Positions 42,275 to 50,300 of a DNA stretch of 64,000 nucleotides are shown here, in pieces. Every line of letters starts with the position of its first letter. Positions within the stretch are counted from its first letter, which is position 1. The notes under the pieces are model-generated. The model was not told the origin of the DNA and did not search any database. It was given only the letters and a program-made list of their open reading frames with translations. The stretch lies in NCBI GenBank assembly GCA_946540735.1, contig CAMNIN010000003.1, forward strand, positions 1 to 64,000, in the 5' to 3' direction. The DNA is from an uncultured Prevotellaceae bacterium (GTDB lineage: Bacteria > Bacteroidota > Bacteroidia > Bacteroidales > Bacteroidaceae). A program made the position numbers and the translations under genes.

Positions 42275-43860
42275 TCCTTTATTTTCAATAAATAATTATA
42301 ATTTTTCTTCGCTCTATTATATCTGTCATTTCCATATGACCCAAAATTATCTCCAGCAACTTCTTTAATGACTGTCCACAGAGCCCAAAGGGTATCCCAT
42401 AGAATCTCATAACAAAGTATCCTTTCTTTGATACGATCAGGTATCTTATTGCTGTAATACTTGCTTAGAAAATAATCCTGTTCTTCTTCTGTAAATTCAC
42501 TTTCGATGAATAAGGCCGCAAAATCTGCCATCGGGTCGTTCATGCCACTATATTCCCAGTCAATAAGAAAAATGGTGCCGTCCTCTGCCTTGATGAAATT
42601 TTCAGCTACAGCATCATTGTGACATGGACACAACTCAACACCAATAGCATTCAGTCTTTCTTCTAAGGCCATCACTTGTGGCTTGAAGGAATCCCAACCG
42701 TCATACATATGCCCATGACAATTATCGAGGAGCTTTTCGTATTTCTCTATCTCCAGAAAAAGATTGAATTCATTCTTCAACCTTACGTGGGCATCATGAA
42801 TCTTATGATAAATATTGACTATCTTTTTAAGATTATCATGGCGTTTGATTGTAGCTGAATTGAGTGTTTCAGCATTATCAACATAGTCTGCCAACTTGAT
42901 ACCTGTCTTGGCGTTAAAATACCTGATCTCTGGATTCACACCCATTCGACAGCCTTCAAGTGCATTGAATTCCTCATTACAGCGTTCTACCATTCCTTCG
43001 CTACCAGGGCCTGGAACTCGCAACACATAACTTCTTCCTTCAAAATTGACTCTGAAATTTTTGTTGCTCATTCCTCCTATTTGTTGAATTTCTGCTTGAG
43101 CAATATCTTTTCCTGGGAAAATTTCAGATAAATAAAGATGTAAATTGTCTTTATCAAAAGGATCTTCCTTACGGCGAAGAGCACGATAAGTAACTTCTCT
43201 TAATCTCTTAAAATCCTCTGGGCAGTCCACATCTCCCCAAATTAGATTCTGGAAAAAAATGAAAGGCCGTTCCAAAGGAGTGGTGACATCCATCAGTACA
43301 TGTTCATAGTTCAGATATGAATTGTTGCTTTTATGCCACTTGGAAAGCATGGCTTGATAGGTGTCGTAAGTTATTCGAGATATGCCCAATAGCTCTCCCT
43401 CAAATTTGCAAATCCTATGCTTGTCTTTTGATATTTTTGTAATGAACCCACATTGTGATTCTATATAGCATTCGTCTCCACTTCCACTTTCTTCTGTCGC
43501 AACCAAACAATTCCCTTCTTCTTTGGAATAAAGGCTTTCCAGTACTTTTTTTTCAAAGAAAGTGTCGCCTTCGATAAGAATAAAGTCTTCATTAATGAAA
43601 TCTGCAGCTGCTGCAAGTGAGGCCATGGAACCTGTAAACTCATAATTGAGAGCATTCACGATCTCAACATCAGAACTGCGATAATTCTCAAATAACTCAG
43701 CATGATAACCTACAACCATCACGATTTTTGTTATGCCAATTTCTCGTAATAGGGTAAGGGTTCGGCTGATGAGGCATAAATCCTCATCAAATGGTAGTAA
43801 AGGATAAGGTATCTCAGAGCCTCTTTCCTTGCGAGCTGTCAGAATGATAGCTGTCTTCAT
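42271..43860 (-). CDS. LicC-LicA-like fusion: nucleotidyltransferase plus choline kinase
   Basis: A 529-residue two-domain protein. Residues 1-230 have a nucleotidyltransferase fold (TKIVMVVGYHAELFENYRSS, INEDFILIEGDTFFE). Residues 250-529 are an aminoglycoside-phosphotransferase/choline-kinase domain: IGGMSNKNFRVNFEGRSYVL, the Brenner motif CPCHNDAVAENF (His414, Asp416, Asn421) and FLIDWEYSGMNDPMADFA (Asp434). LicCA fusions are known from Treponema denticola. The N-terminal signature loop is unusual (ILTARKERGSEIPYPLLPF) and lacks the normal AAGxGxRxxP...KPK, so this half may be inactive or changed. It would phosphorylate choline and perhaps make CDP-choline. Confidence 0.85.
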   Translation of the reverse strand: MKTAIILTARKERGSEIPYPLLPFDEDLCLISRTLTLLREIGITKIVMVVGYHAELFENYRSSDVEIVNALNYEFTGSMASLAAAADFINEDFILIEGDTFFEKKVLESLYSKEEGNCLVATEESGSGDECYIESQCGFITKISKDKHRICKFEGELLGISRITYDTYQAMLSKWHKSNNSYLNYEHVLMDVTTPLERPFIFFQNLIWGDVDCPEDFKRLREVTYRALRRKEDPFDKDNLHLYLSEIFPGKDIAQAEIQQIGGMSNKNFRVNFEGRSYVLRVPGPGSEGMVERCNEEFNALEGCRMGVNPEIRYFNAKTGIKLADYVDNAETLNSATIKRHDNLKKIVNIYHKIHDAHVRLKNEFNLFLEIEKYEKLLDNCHGHMYDGWDSFKPQVMALEERLNAIGVELCPCHNDAVAENFIKAEDGTIFLIDWEYSGMNDPMADFAALFIESEFTEEEQDYFLSKYYSNKIPDRIKERILCYEILWDTLWALWTVIKEVAGDNFGSYGNDRYNRAKKNYNYLLKIKE

Positions 43861-44717
43861 AATTTTTCAATAGTCGTATTCTCTGGATTGGGCACAACTC
43901 GAAATACTTCTTTATTGTGTTCAATGGAAAATGCTGAACTATATTCAGAATTTGAAAGCTTTGTTATATGAGTTATCTCAGATTCCTTCCATGACATCTT
44001 TTGGCAAATATCTTTCAAAATTTTGGAACGGGTGTTTCCGATATAGCTACTGTCAAATTCTCGCAATTCATCAAGGGTGTCAAATTCAAAGATATCACTG
44101 TCTGAATACCGTCTAATCTGCATGGGGAGATTCTTAATATATTGTATATAAACATCTTCCCAGTAGCTATTCCTTACACATTCCTTGCTGTATTCTTTGA
44201 TTAAAATCTCATGGAATTTCCGGGAGAAAGACTCCGTAAAATAAGCATGGCCTGCCATATACCAAGAATCTTGCCCGCCAACTTTTACATCCTTAATGTA
44301 GTCATGACTATCAATATTCAGACAATACTCTCTTGTCTGGCCTTTGGCATATAACGACGCATAATAACTTTCGTCTGATTTATCCAAAAATAAGTTCCTG
44401 CTAAAGTAATGGTCTGAACAGCAGATGAAAGTATTTGAAAGGAGGTCGATAACACGAATAATGGAAGATGTGTTGTTGTACCTATTATAATCCTCGTTAA
44501 ATACTAAGTCAACACCAAACTTGTCGCGAAGATAGTCGAAAGCTGTTGCCTTATATCCAGTTACAATAGTTATATCATTAACACCTGCCTCCTTGAGCTG
44601 ACGTATTTGTCGCTCTATAAGAATCTCTCCTTTTACTTCAAGTAATCCCTTAGGCTTCTCTAAAGATAATGGTAAAAAGCGCGAAGATGTCCCCGCAGCC
44701 ATGATGATCGCATTCAT
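43857..44717 (-). CDS. licC: CTP:phosphocholine cytidylyltransferase (LicC-like) with extra C-terminal tail
   Basis: A 286-residue protein from the ATG at 44717 (a TTG 9 bases earlier is less likely). It has the full signature loop AIIMAAGTSSRFLPLSLEKP then KGLLEVKGE, NDITIVTGYKATAFDYLRDK, NNTSSIIRVIDLLSNTFICC and SDHYF. The NTN SS and SDHYF motifs resemble LicC. LicC proteins are about 230 residues; here a tail of some 58 residues (SKILKDICQKMSWKESEITH, then ITKLSNSEYSSAFSIEHNKE VFRVV) follows. The tail looks like the first strands of a choline-kinase domain. The gene overlaps the LicCA-like gene by 4 bases. Confidence 0.8.
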   Translation of the reverse strand: MNAIIMAAGTSSRFLPLSLEKPKGLLEVKGEILIERQIRQLKEAGVNDITIVTGYKATAFDYLRDKFGVDLVFNEDYNRYNNTSSIIRVIDLLSNTFICCSDHYFSRNLFLDKSDESYYASLYAKGQTREYCLNIDSHDYIKDVKVGGQDSWYMAGHAYFTESFSRKFHEILIKEYSKECVRNSYWEDVYIQYIKNLPMQIRRYSDSDIFEFDTLDELREFDSSYIGNTRSKILKDICQKMSWKESEITHITKLSNSEYSSAFSIEHNKEVFRVVPNPENTTIEKL

Positions 44718-44726
44718 CAAAAACAA

Positions 44727-45482
44727 TTAAAAAGCAAATGATGCGGAGAGGTTAACATGTGACTTCTCGTATACTGGATTGATGATATAAGCTACACTTA
44801 AAGGAAGAGTAAAATTCTTCATTGCTACATTGTAGGTGTACTTAAATTCAATGTTGCAAATACTGAAATCATGTTCATAACCATTGTAACAGCTTTTGTT
44901 GAAAGCTGAGCCTACAGCTAATGCCAACTGATGATCGTGCAAGAAGTCATAATGACAACCAAGTTCTGCATATGTAGAATAGGCCTGCTTGCCCTCTATA
45001 TTTTTATCTGCTCCTGCAAAGAAGTTACTCACTGTTAGATAAGCGGGGATGCTTTCTGGCGCTATTGTAATTGCTGCTTCGAACCAATGTCCGGTTTCCT
45101 TATTCTTGAAGTTGAAATACTGATCTTCGGGTGTTGTCGTTGTGGGATAGTAATAGTCATTGATTCCTACTGTTATCCATTTGTAAGTATAGCTCAAACC
45201 TGCATCAACTTCACTATACTTGCCATTAATGGCATATCCTCCCATAACGTATGCATAGAATCCTTTGTTGGAATAGTTAATGCATGGAAAAACCACTGGT
45301 GCCGCATCGTTAGTCATCATCTCCATGCCACGCCAAATATACTTGGTTTGAAGATCAATACCTAGATGAAAATTGGATTCTGTTAGTTTTGCTTTAAAAC
45401 CATTTTTTGCACTCTCTTCATTTTGAGAAAAGGCAGTTATTGCCATTGCCAAAAATGTGAACGTGATAACAATCTTTTTCAT
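44727..45482 (-). CDS. Outer-membrane beta-barrel protein (TorF-like)
   Basis: A 251-residue precursor with a signal peptide (MKKIVITFTFLAMAITAFSQ). The body consists of alternating beta strands (LGIDLQTKYIWRGMEMMTND, VVFPCINYSNKGFYAYVMGG, EVDAGLSYTYKWITVGINDY) and ends with VNLSASFAF, a terminal aromatic outer-membrane sorting signal. It resembles small TorF-type porins. It lies 9 bases upstream of licC and seems to be the first gene of the phosphocholine cassette, so it may admit choline or a choline ester. That role is inference only. Confidence 0.75.
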   Translation of the reverse strand: MKKIVITFTFLAMAITAFSQNEESAKNGFKAKLTESNFHLGIDLQTKYIWRGMEMMTNDAAPVVFPCINYSNKGFYAYVMGGYAINGKYSEVDAGLSYTYKWITVGINDYYYPTTTTPEDQYFNFKNKETGHWFEAAITIAPESIPAYLTVSNFFAGADKNIEGKQAYSTYAELGCHYDFLHDHQLALAVGSAFNKSCYNGYEHDFSICNIEFKYTYNVAMKNFTLPLSVAYIINPVYEKSHVNLSASFAF

Positions 45483-45598
45483 TGTAAACTAAAATTCAAT
45501 ATCTAAGTGTCTAGTATCTCTATTATATAATTTCTCATTTAATAGCACTCAATATAAGGTAGGTATGATAGTAAATCGGAATTAATCCTACTGCTTTG

Positions 45599-47593
45599 CT
45601 ATGCATCCGTGGAAATCTCTTTATCCAACTTTTGATAAATAGAATTATTAGATTTATATTCAGGCACAATCTCCTTCATTTTAGCGACAATGTTCATGTC
45701 GTCGTAGGTCTCAGAAATACGCACTAAGTCTTCGATGTCGTGTTCTACGGATTCGTAATCGTATTCCCGGACTTCGGCGATGCGGATTTTCTTGTGGAAA
45801 CTGGGCTTGGTGTTCTCATCAGTAGCGAGGAGTTCTTCGTAGAGTTTTTCGCCGGGGCGGAGGCCGGTGTATTTGATTTCCACATTTTTGGCACCGCTGA
45901 GGCGGATCATGCGCTTGGCAAGGTCGGCGATGCGAACGGGTTCACCCATGTCGAAGACGAAAATCTCGCCGCCTTTGCCGTGGGTGCCTGCTTCGAGGAC
46001 GAGTTTACAGGCTTCTGGGATGAGCATGAAGAAGCGGATAATGCGTTCATCAGTGACAGTGACAGGACCTCCTGCTTTGATCTGTCGTTCAAAGAGTGGA
46101 ATCACAGAGCCGTTGGAACCGAGCACATTGCCGAATCGGGTGGTGACGAATTGGGTGATGCCTTTTATCTTTCCTTCTTTGATAGCGCGGTCGAGACTTT
46201 GCACATAGATCTCGCAGATGCGCTTGGAACAGCCCATCACGTTGGTGGGATTCACGGCCTTGTCGGTGGAGAGCATGACGAATTTCTTCACGCCATATTT
46301 CACACTGAGGTCGGCGATGACTTTGGTGCCATAGACGTTGTTGTGTATGCTCTCGCTGGGATTGTCCTCCATCATAGGGACGTGCTTGTAAGCGGCGGCG
46401 TGGAAGACATAGTCGGGACGGAATGTGGAGAAGATATGTTCCATTTTCCCGGCATTGGCGATGGATGTGACTAATGTCGTGGTCTTGATGTCGGGCCAAC
46501 GCCGGGCCATCATCAGACGGATATCGTGCTGTGGGGTCTCGGCGGAGTCGATCAGCATCAGTTCGGTGGGTTTGTAGTCACTGATTTGACGGACTATCTC
46601 AGACCCGATGGAGCCTGCGGAGCCGGTGACGAGTATCTTTGTGCCGGTCAGCATCTTGCCAACTTTCAGCATGTCAACTTGGATCTCGTCGCGGGGGAGC
46701 AAATCCTCTACACTGATGGGCTTCATCTCCACTTTGGAGAAATCGGTGTCCTTGTTCCATTCCGTGGTGCCTTGGCTCATGAAAATCTTGATGTCGGCAT
46801 TGAGCAAGACATCCTGGAGTTGCTGGTCTTTGCGGAACCGTTCATTCTGAAGAGGGGAGATAAGCACGGCCTGTATCTTGTTGTGCTCAAGGACTTTGGA
46901 AAGGCTCCTGTCCACGACATAAATTTTCTCGCCCATCAACAAACGGCCTCGGAAGTCTTCGTCTTTGGTCAGAAAACCACGTAGTGAGTAATTGGCGTCT
47001 TTCATGTTGCGGATGCTTTTGGCCAATCCTACACCACCATCTCCGATACCATAAATCAAGGTGCGAAGTGCTTGCTCCCGTTTATAGGAAACATCAAAAA
47101 TGGTCTTCACCAGTACGCGCCATGCCCACATTAGGATCATGGCTAAGGCATACATGGCCAGGATCTGCCGCCCTTTCAGCAGGACAAAAAGATTGTGACC
47201 AAACTGTTGCTTGAAGCCTAAATGCAACCATGAAATGGGGTAGTGCATCAATTCGGCGATGATGCAGGAGAAAATCATCGCATAGGCCACTCGTCTCAGG
47301 TCGACAAAGGACGAGTAACGGATTACGCCGGCATAGGTATGGAAAATACGGAATCCGATGAGGTTGAAGCACATATAAAGGCAGATGGTCAATGAGGCCA
47401 TCTGCCAATGCGCGAGCAATTCCGTGACACTGGTGAACAGCAGGAGCACAAAAATGCCTGAGACAAAACAAATCAGACAGTCCAGCAAAAGCACCGACCA
47501 ATAGGGCAGGGCTTTCTTGGTGAAATACCAGTTTAACAGGTTGTCGAATGGCTTTCGGAAGTCTGAGATGATGTCGGCCAATTGCTTCTTCAT
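45599..47593 (-). CDS. CapD/WbpM/PglF-like UDP-HexNAc 4,6-dehydratase
   Basis: A 664-residue membrane protein with four N-terminal helices (residues 30-165), a first Rossmann domain (YGIGDGGVGLAKSI, about 181-194) and the catalytic SDR domain starting ILVTGSAGSIGSEIVRQI near residue 320. The SDR domain has HAAAYKHVPMMEDNPSES and MLSTDKAVNPTNVMGCSKRI, where Met replaces the SDR Tyr as in PglF/FlaA1/WbpM. It makes the 4-keto-6-deoxy sugar that the adjacent aminotransferase uses. It overlaps that gene by 4 bases. Base composition is GC-rich up to about the last 100 bases, then AT-rich. Confidence 0.9.
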   Translation of the reverse strand: MKKQLADIISDFRKPFDNLLNWYFTKKALPYWSVLLLDCLICFVSGIFVLLLFTSVTELLAHWQMASLTICLYMCFNLIGFRIFHTYAGVIRYSSFVDLRRVAYAMIFSCIIAELMHYPISWLHLGFKQQFGHNLFVLLKGRQILAMYALAMILMWAWRVLVKTIFDVSYKREQALRTLIYGIGDGGVGLAKSIRNMKDANYSLRGFLTKDEDFRGRLLMGEKIYVVDRSLSKVLEHNKIQAVLISPLQNERFRKDQQLQDVLLNADIKIFMSQGTTEWNKDTDFSKVEMKPISVEDLLPRDEIQVDMLKVGKMLTGTKILVTGSAGSIGSEIVRQISDYKPTELMLIDSAETPQHDIRLMMARRWPDIKTTTLVTSIANAGKMEHIFSTFRPDYVFHAAAYKHVPMMEDNPSESIHNNVYGTKVIADLSVKYGVKKFVMLSTDKAVNPTNVMGCSKRICEIYVQSLDRAIKEGKIKGITQFVTTRFGNVLGSNGSVIPLFERQIKAGGPVTVTDERIIRFFMLIPEACKLVLEAGTHGKGGEIFVFDMGEPVRIADLAKRMIRLSGAKNVEIKYTGLRPGEKLYEELLATDENTKPSFHKKIRIAEVREYDYESVEHDIEDLVRISETYDDMNIVAKMKEIVPEYKSNNSIYQKLDKEISTDA

Positions 47594-48756
47594 GCTTTCA
47601 CGCTAGTTTTCAGAATTTCGATGATCCGGTTTACATCATCGTCGGTTACGCAGGGTCCTGATGGGAGGCAAAGCCCTTTCCGAAACAGTCGTTCGGATGT
47701 GCCGTTGACGTATGCAGGAGCATCCTTATAGACAGGCTGGGTATGCATCGGGCGCCACAGCGGACGGCTCTCGATTCCTGCATCAGCTAAGGCCTTCATG
47801 GCTTTCATCACACTCTCGTTCGGCTCGATGTCATCACATGAACATGCCTTGTTTTCGCATCCTTCGAAGGTGATGGTGCTCAGCCAATAGTTGGGTTCCA
47901 TATAGTCTTCGGGATGGGTGTGGAAGCGAATGATGTCATGTCCTTCAAAAGCTTTCCGGTACTTATCGGCGATGCTTTGGTGATGCTTGATATGGTCATC
48001 AACCACTGTCATCTGTCCACGTCCGATGCCGGCGCAGACATTACTCAGGCGGTAGTTAAAACCGATTTCCTTGTGGAGGTAATAGGGCTTGTTCTCGCGG
48101 GCTTGTGTGGCGTAAAACATGATCTTACGCTTGGCTTCCTCATTGGGGCAGATTAAAGCTCCGCCGCCGGAAGTGGTAATCATTTTATTGCCGTTGAAAC
48201 TCAAAACTCCGTATGTTCCGAAAGTGCCAGCCATTTGACCTTTGTATTTTGATCCTAATGCTTCAGCTGAATCTTCTAGTACAGGTATCTCATAGAGATT
48301 CACAATATCCCTCATCTCGTCGATGTATGGAGGCATACCATACATATAAATAGGCACGACAGCTTTGGGCTTTTTGCCGGTTTTTTTTATTCGGTCCTTA
48401 ATGGCATCCTCGAGCATGTTCGGATCAATATTCCAAGTCTTCTCCTCTGATCCAACAAAAACGGGTGTTGCTCCAAGATATACTACAGGATTGCAGGAGG
48501 CTGCGAAAGTGAAGCTTTGGCAAATTACTTCATCACCCTTTTCTACCCCTAAAGCCACCAGCCCCAAATGGATTGCCGCAGTGCCAGACGAAAGAGCTAC
48601 GACTTTTTTGCCTTCTCCGACAAAACGCTCGAGATCTTCCTCAAAGGCATCTACGTTTGGACCAAGAGGTACCACCCAGTTGGTGTCAAACGCCTCATTA
48701 ATGTATTTCATTTCATTGCCGCTCATGTGAGCGAGGCAAAGATATACTTTTTTCAC
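47590..48756 (-). CDS. PglE/WcfR-like sugar 4-aminotransferase
   Basis: A 388-residue DegT enzyme. I start it at a GTG at 48756 because KKVYLCLAHMSGNEMKYINE is the usual family start and the longer frame (to 48903) runs into the preceding gene. It has AFDTNWVVPLGPNVDAFEED, VALSSGTAAIHLGLVALGVE, VLEDSAEALGSKYKGQMAGT and the PLP-Lys site VLSFNGNKMITTSGGGAL. This is the pattern of PglE and of Bacteroides WcfR, which aminates UDP-4-keto-6-deoxy-HexNAc. No PglD-type N-acetyltransferase gene lies beside it, so the 4-amine may stay free or be acylated by the later module. Confidence 0.85.
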   Translation of the reverse strand: MKKVYLCLAHMSGNEMKYINEAFDTNWVVPLGPNVDAFEEDLERFVGEGKKVVALSSGTAAIHLGLVALGVEKGDEVICQSFTFAASCNPVVYLGATPVFVGSEEKTWNIDPNMLEDAIKDRIKKTGKKPKAVVPIYMYGMPPYIDEMRDIVNLYEIPVLEDSAEALGSKYKGQMAGTFGTYGVLSFNGNKMITTSGGGALICPNEEAKRKIMFYATQARENKPYYLHKEIGFNYRLSNVCAGIGRGQMTVVDDHIKHHQSIADKYRKAFEGHDIIRFHTHPEDYMEPNYWLSTITFEGCENKACSCDDIEPNESVMKAMKALADAGIESRPLWRPMHTQPVYKDAPAYVNGTSERLFRKGLCLPSGPCVTDDDVNRIIEILKTSVKA

Positions 48757-48823
48757 TAATTGATATATTTTGTTGAAATAGTTTATAAAATACTTATATA
48801 AAAAAATAATGTCAATATGTGGA

Positions 48824-49453
48824 TCAAATAGAAGAGGGCACGACATCGTCGTTGCCCTTGAATGCTTCCATCGTGGCATGTCCTTCCTCGGAAATTCCGT
48901 CACGGAACAGCACCTTCTTAATCGTAATCAAAATCACTTTCAGATCGGTCATCAGGCTGACATGATCCACATACCACACGTCGTATTTGAATTTCTCCGT
49001 CCAGGAGATGGCGTTTCTTCCATGACATTGTGCCCATCCTGATATACCGGGACGCACTTCATGCCGGCGGGCTTGCTCCTTGGAGTACAAGGGGAGGTAG
49101 TCCACCAGCAAGGGACGAGGGCCAATCAAAGCCATGTCGCCTCTCAGCACATTGATCAGTTGAGGCAGCTCGTCAATAGACGTTGACCTGACGAATCGGC
49201 CAACCTTGGTGAGCCGCTTTTCGTCGGGCAATAATTTTCCATCCGCATCCCTCTCATCGGTCATCGTCTTGAACTTGATGACCTTGAAAATTTTTGCGTT
49301 TTTGCCTGGTCGCTCTTGCAGGAAGAAGGCTCCTGCACCTTTGTTGGCGAAATGCAACCATACGGTCACGACCAACAGAATGGGGGAGATGATCACCAGG
49401 ACGATCAGGGATATGATGAAATCGAAAAATCTCTTGAAGAAGTGTTTGTACAT
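48824..49453 (-). CDS. PglC/WcfS-type phosphoglycosyltransferase (initiating enzyme)
   Basis: A 209-residue protein from the ATG at 49453, preceded by GAGGAGAAAAAAC, a strong ribosome site for this phylum; an upstream in-frame ATG is less likely. One N-terminal re-entrant helix (FFDFIISLIVLVIISPILLV) is followed by FFLQERPGKNAKIFKVIKFK, TSIDELPQLINVLRGDMALI (catalytic Asp-Glu) and GPRPLLVDYLPLYSKEQARR then HEVRPGISGWAQ. This is the small monotopic class that loads a sugar phosphate, often diNAcBac or AATGal, onto undecaprenyl phosphate. It is the first gene after the locus promoter. Confidence 0.9.
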   Translation of the reverse strand: MYKHFFKRFFDFIISLIVLVIISPILLVVTVWLHFANKGAGAFFLQERPGKNAKIFKVIKFKTMTDERDADGKLLPDEKRLTKVGRFVRSTSIDELPQLINVLRGDMALIGPRPLLVDYLPLYSKEQARRHEVRPGISGWAQCHGRNAISWTEKFKYDVWYVDHVSLMTDLKVILITIKKVLFRDGISEEGHATMEAFKGNDDVVPSSI

Positions 49454-49614
49454 GTTTTTTCTCCTCATGCAAGGTGGCTGCATGAGCTGTTTTGAGTCAA
49501 GAAAACTGAGTTGGCCGCTTATAAGATTTTGTGATTTAGTTAATAATACTTAAACTATAGCTAATTCTCTTGCAGATTCAGTTTTCTTGGGCGCATTCTT
49601 TGCGAATCGTGGTG

Positions 49615-49645
49615 CAAAGGTAATAATAAAAATGATATATTTCAA
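49615..49645 (-). promoter_or_regulatory. Promoter of the polysaccharide operon
   Basis: On the minus strand TTG (49645-49643), a 20-base spacer and TACCTTTG (49622-49615) match the Bacteroidota promoter consensus. Transcription should start near 49608, leaving a leader of about 155 bases before the PglC-type gene. No inverted repeats that would mark an invertible promoter were seen around it, and no UpxY/NusG-like gene heads the operon. Confidence 0.75.
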
Positions 49646-49745
49646 GTTTTCTGTTGAAATATTTTTGTGTGGTGGATTTCTGTGTGCACAAACAGGCGGC
49701 TGGCGCTGGCTCTAAGTCATTGGCCTGTCGGTTATCATCATTTTT

Positions 49746-49777
49746 TTTGGGCTTATCGTCATTTTTTTGTAATTTTG
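49746..49777 (+). promoter_or_regulatory. Promoter of the Fur-family gene and purA
   Basis: TTTG at 49746-49749, a 20-base spacer and TAATTTTG at 49770-49777 fit the Bacteroidota consensus. It is divergent from the polysaccharide promoter about 100 bases to the left. The start codon of the Fur-family gene lies 29 bases downstream. The rest of the 350-base gap (49454-49805) shows no gene. Confidence 0.8.
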
Positions 49778-49805
49778 TAGCCTAATCGCAAAAACATCGG
49801 AAAAG

Positions 49806-50291
49806 ATGGATGACGACATCATGCAGCGGGTGAGGCTGACGCTCTCAAATTACCTTGAGGACAACCACCTCCGGAAGACACCGGAGCGGTTTGCCATCCT
49901 CGAGGCGATCTATGGAATGAACGGGCACTTCACGTTGGAGGAACTGGGCGAGAAGATGGAGCAGGAGAATTTCCGGGTGAGCCGGGCGACGCTCTACAAC
50001 GCTATCCGGCTCTTCCAAAAGCTGAGGCTGGTGGTGAAGCACAACCTGCAGCAGGAGACGCGCTATGAAGCGGTGTGTCATAACGAGGATCACTGCCATC
50101 AGATCTGCACGATCTGCGGAAAAGTGAAGGAGGTGAACAACCCGACGCTGCAGGGCATCGTGCAGTCGGTGAAATTGCGACGTTTCCATCAGTCGGGCTA
50201 CACCTTATATATATATGGGGTGTGCAGCACATGCCAGTCGAAGATGACACGACTGCGCAACAAGGCGAAATTGCTGAAAATAAAATCATAA
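49806..50291 (+). CDS. Fur-family transcriptional regulator
   Basis: A 161-residue protein. The winged-helix part has LRKTPERFAILEAIYGMNGH, FTLEELGEKMEQENFRVSRA and TLYNAIRLFQKLRLVVKHNL (recognition helix RVSRATLYNAI). The dimerisation part has CHNEDHCHQICTICGKVKEV and GVCSTCQSKM, with two Cys-x-x-Cys pairs (Cys101/104, Cys140/143) for structural zinc. Whether it senses iron, zinc or peroxide is not clear; one of the usual sensor His is present in HNEDHCH. It lies 9 bases before purA and should be co-transcribed with it. Ends are intact. Confidence 0.85.
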   Translation: MDDDIMQRVRLTLSNYLEDNHLRKTPERFAILEAIYGMNGHFTLEELGEKMEQENFRVSRATLYNAIRLFQKLRLVVKHNLQQETRYEAVCHNEDHCHQICTICGKVKEVNNPTLQGIVQSVKLRRFHQSGYTLYIYGVCSTCQSKMTRLRNKAKLLKIKS

Positions 50292-50300
50292 ATCCAAAGA

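Noticed and set aside
49560..49680. Invertible promoter of the Bacteroides capsule type
   Set aside because: No pair of inverted repeats flanking the promoter could be found by eye, and no invertase gene is near.
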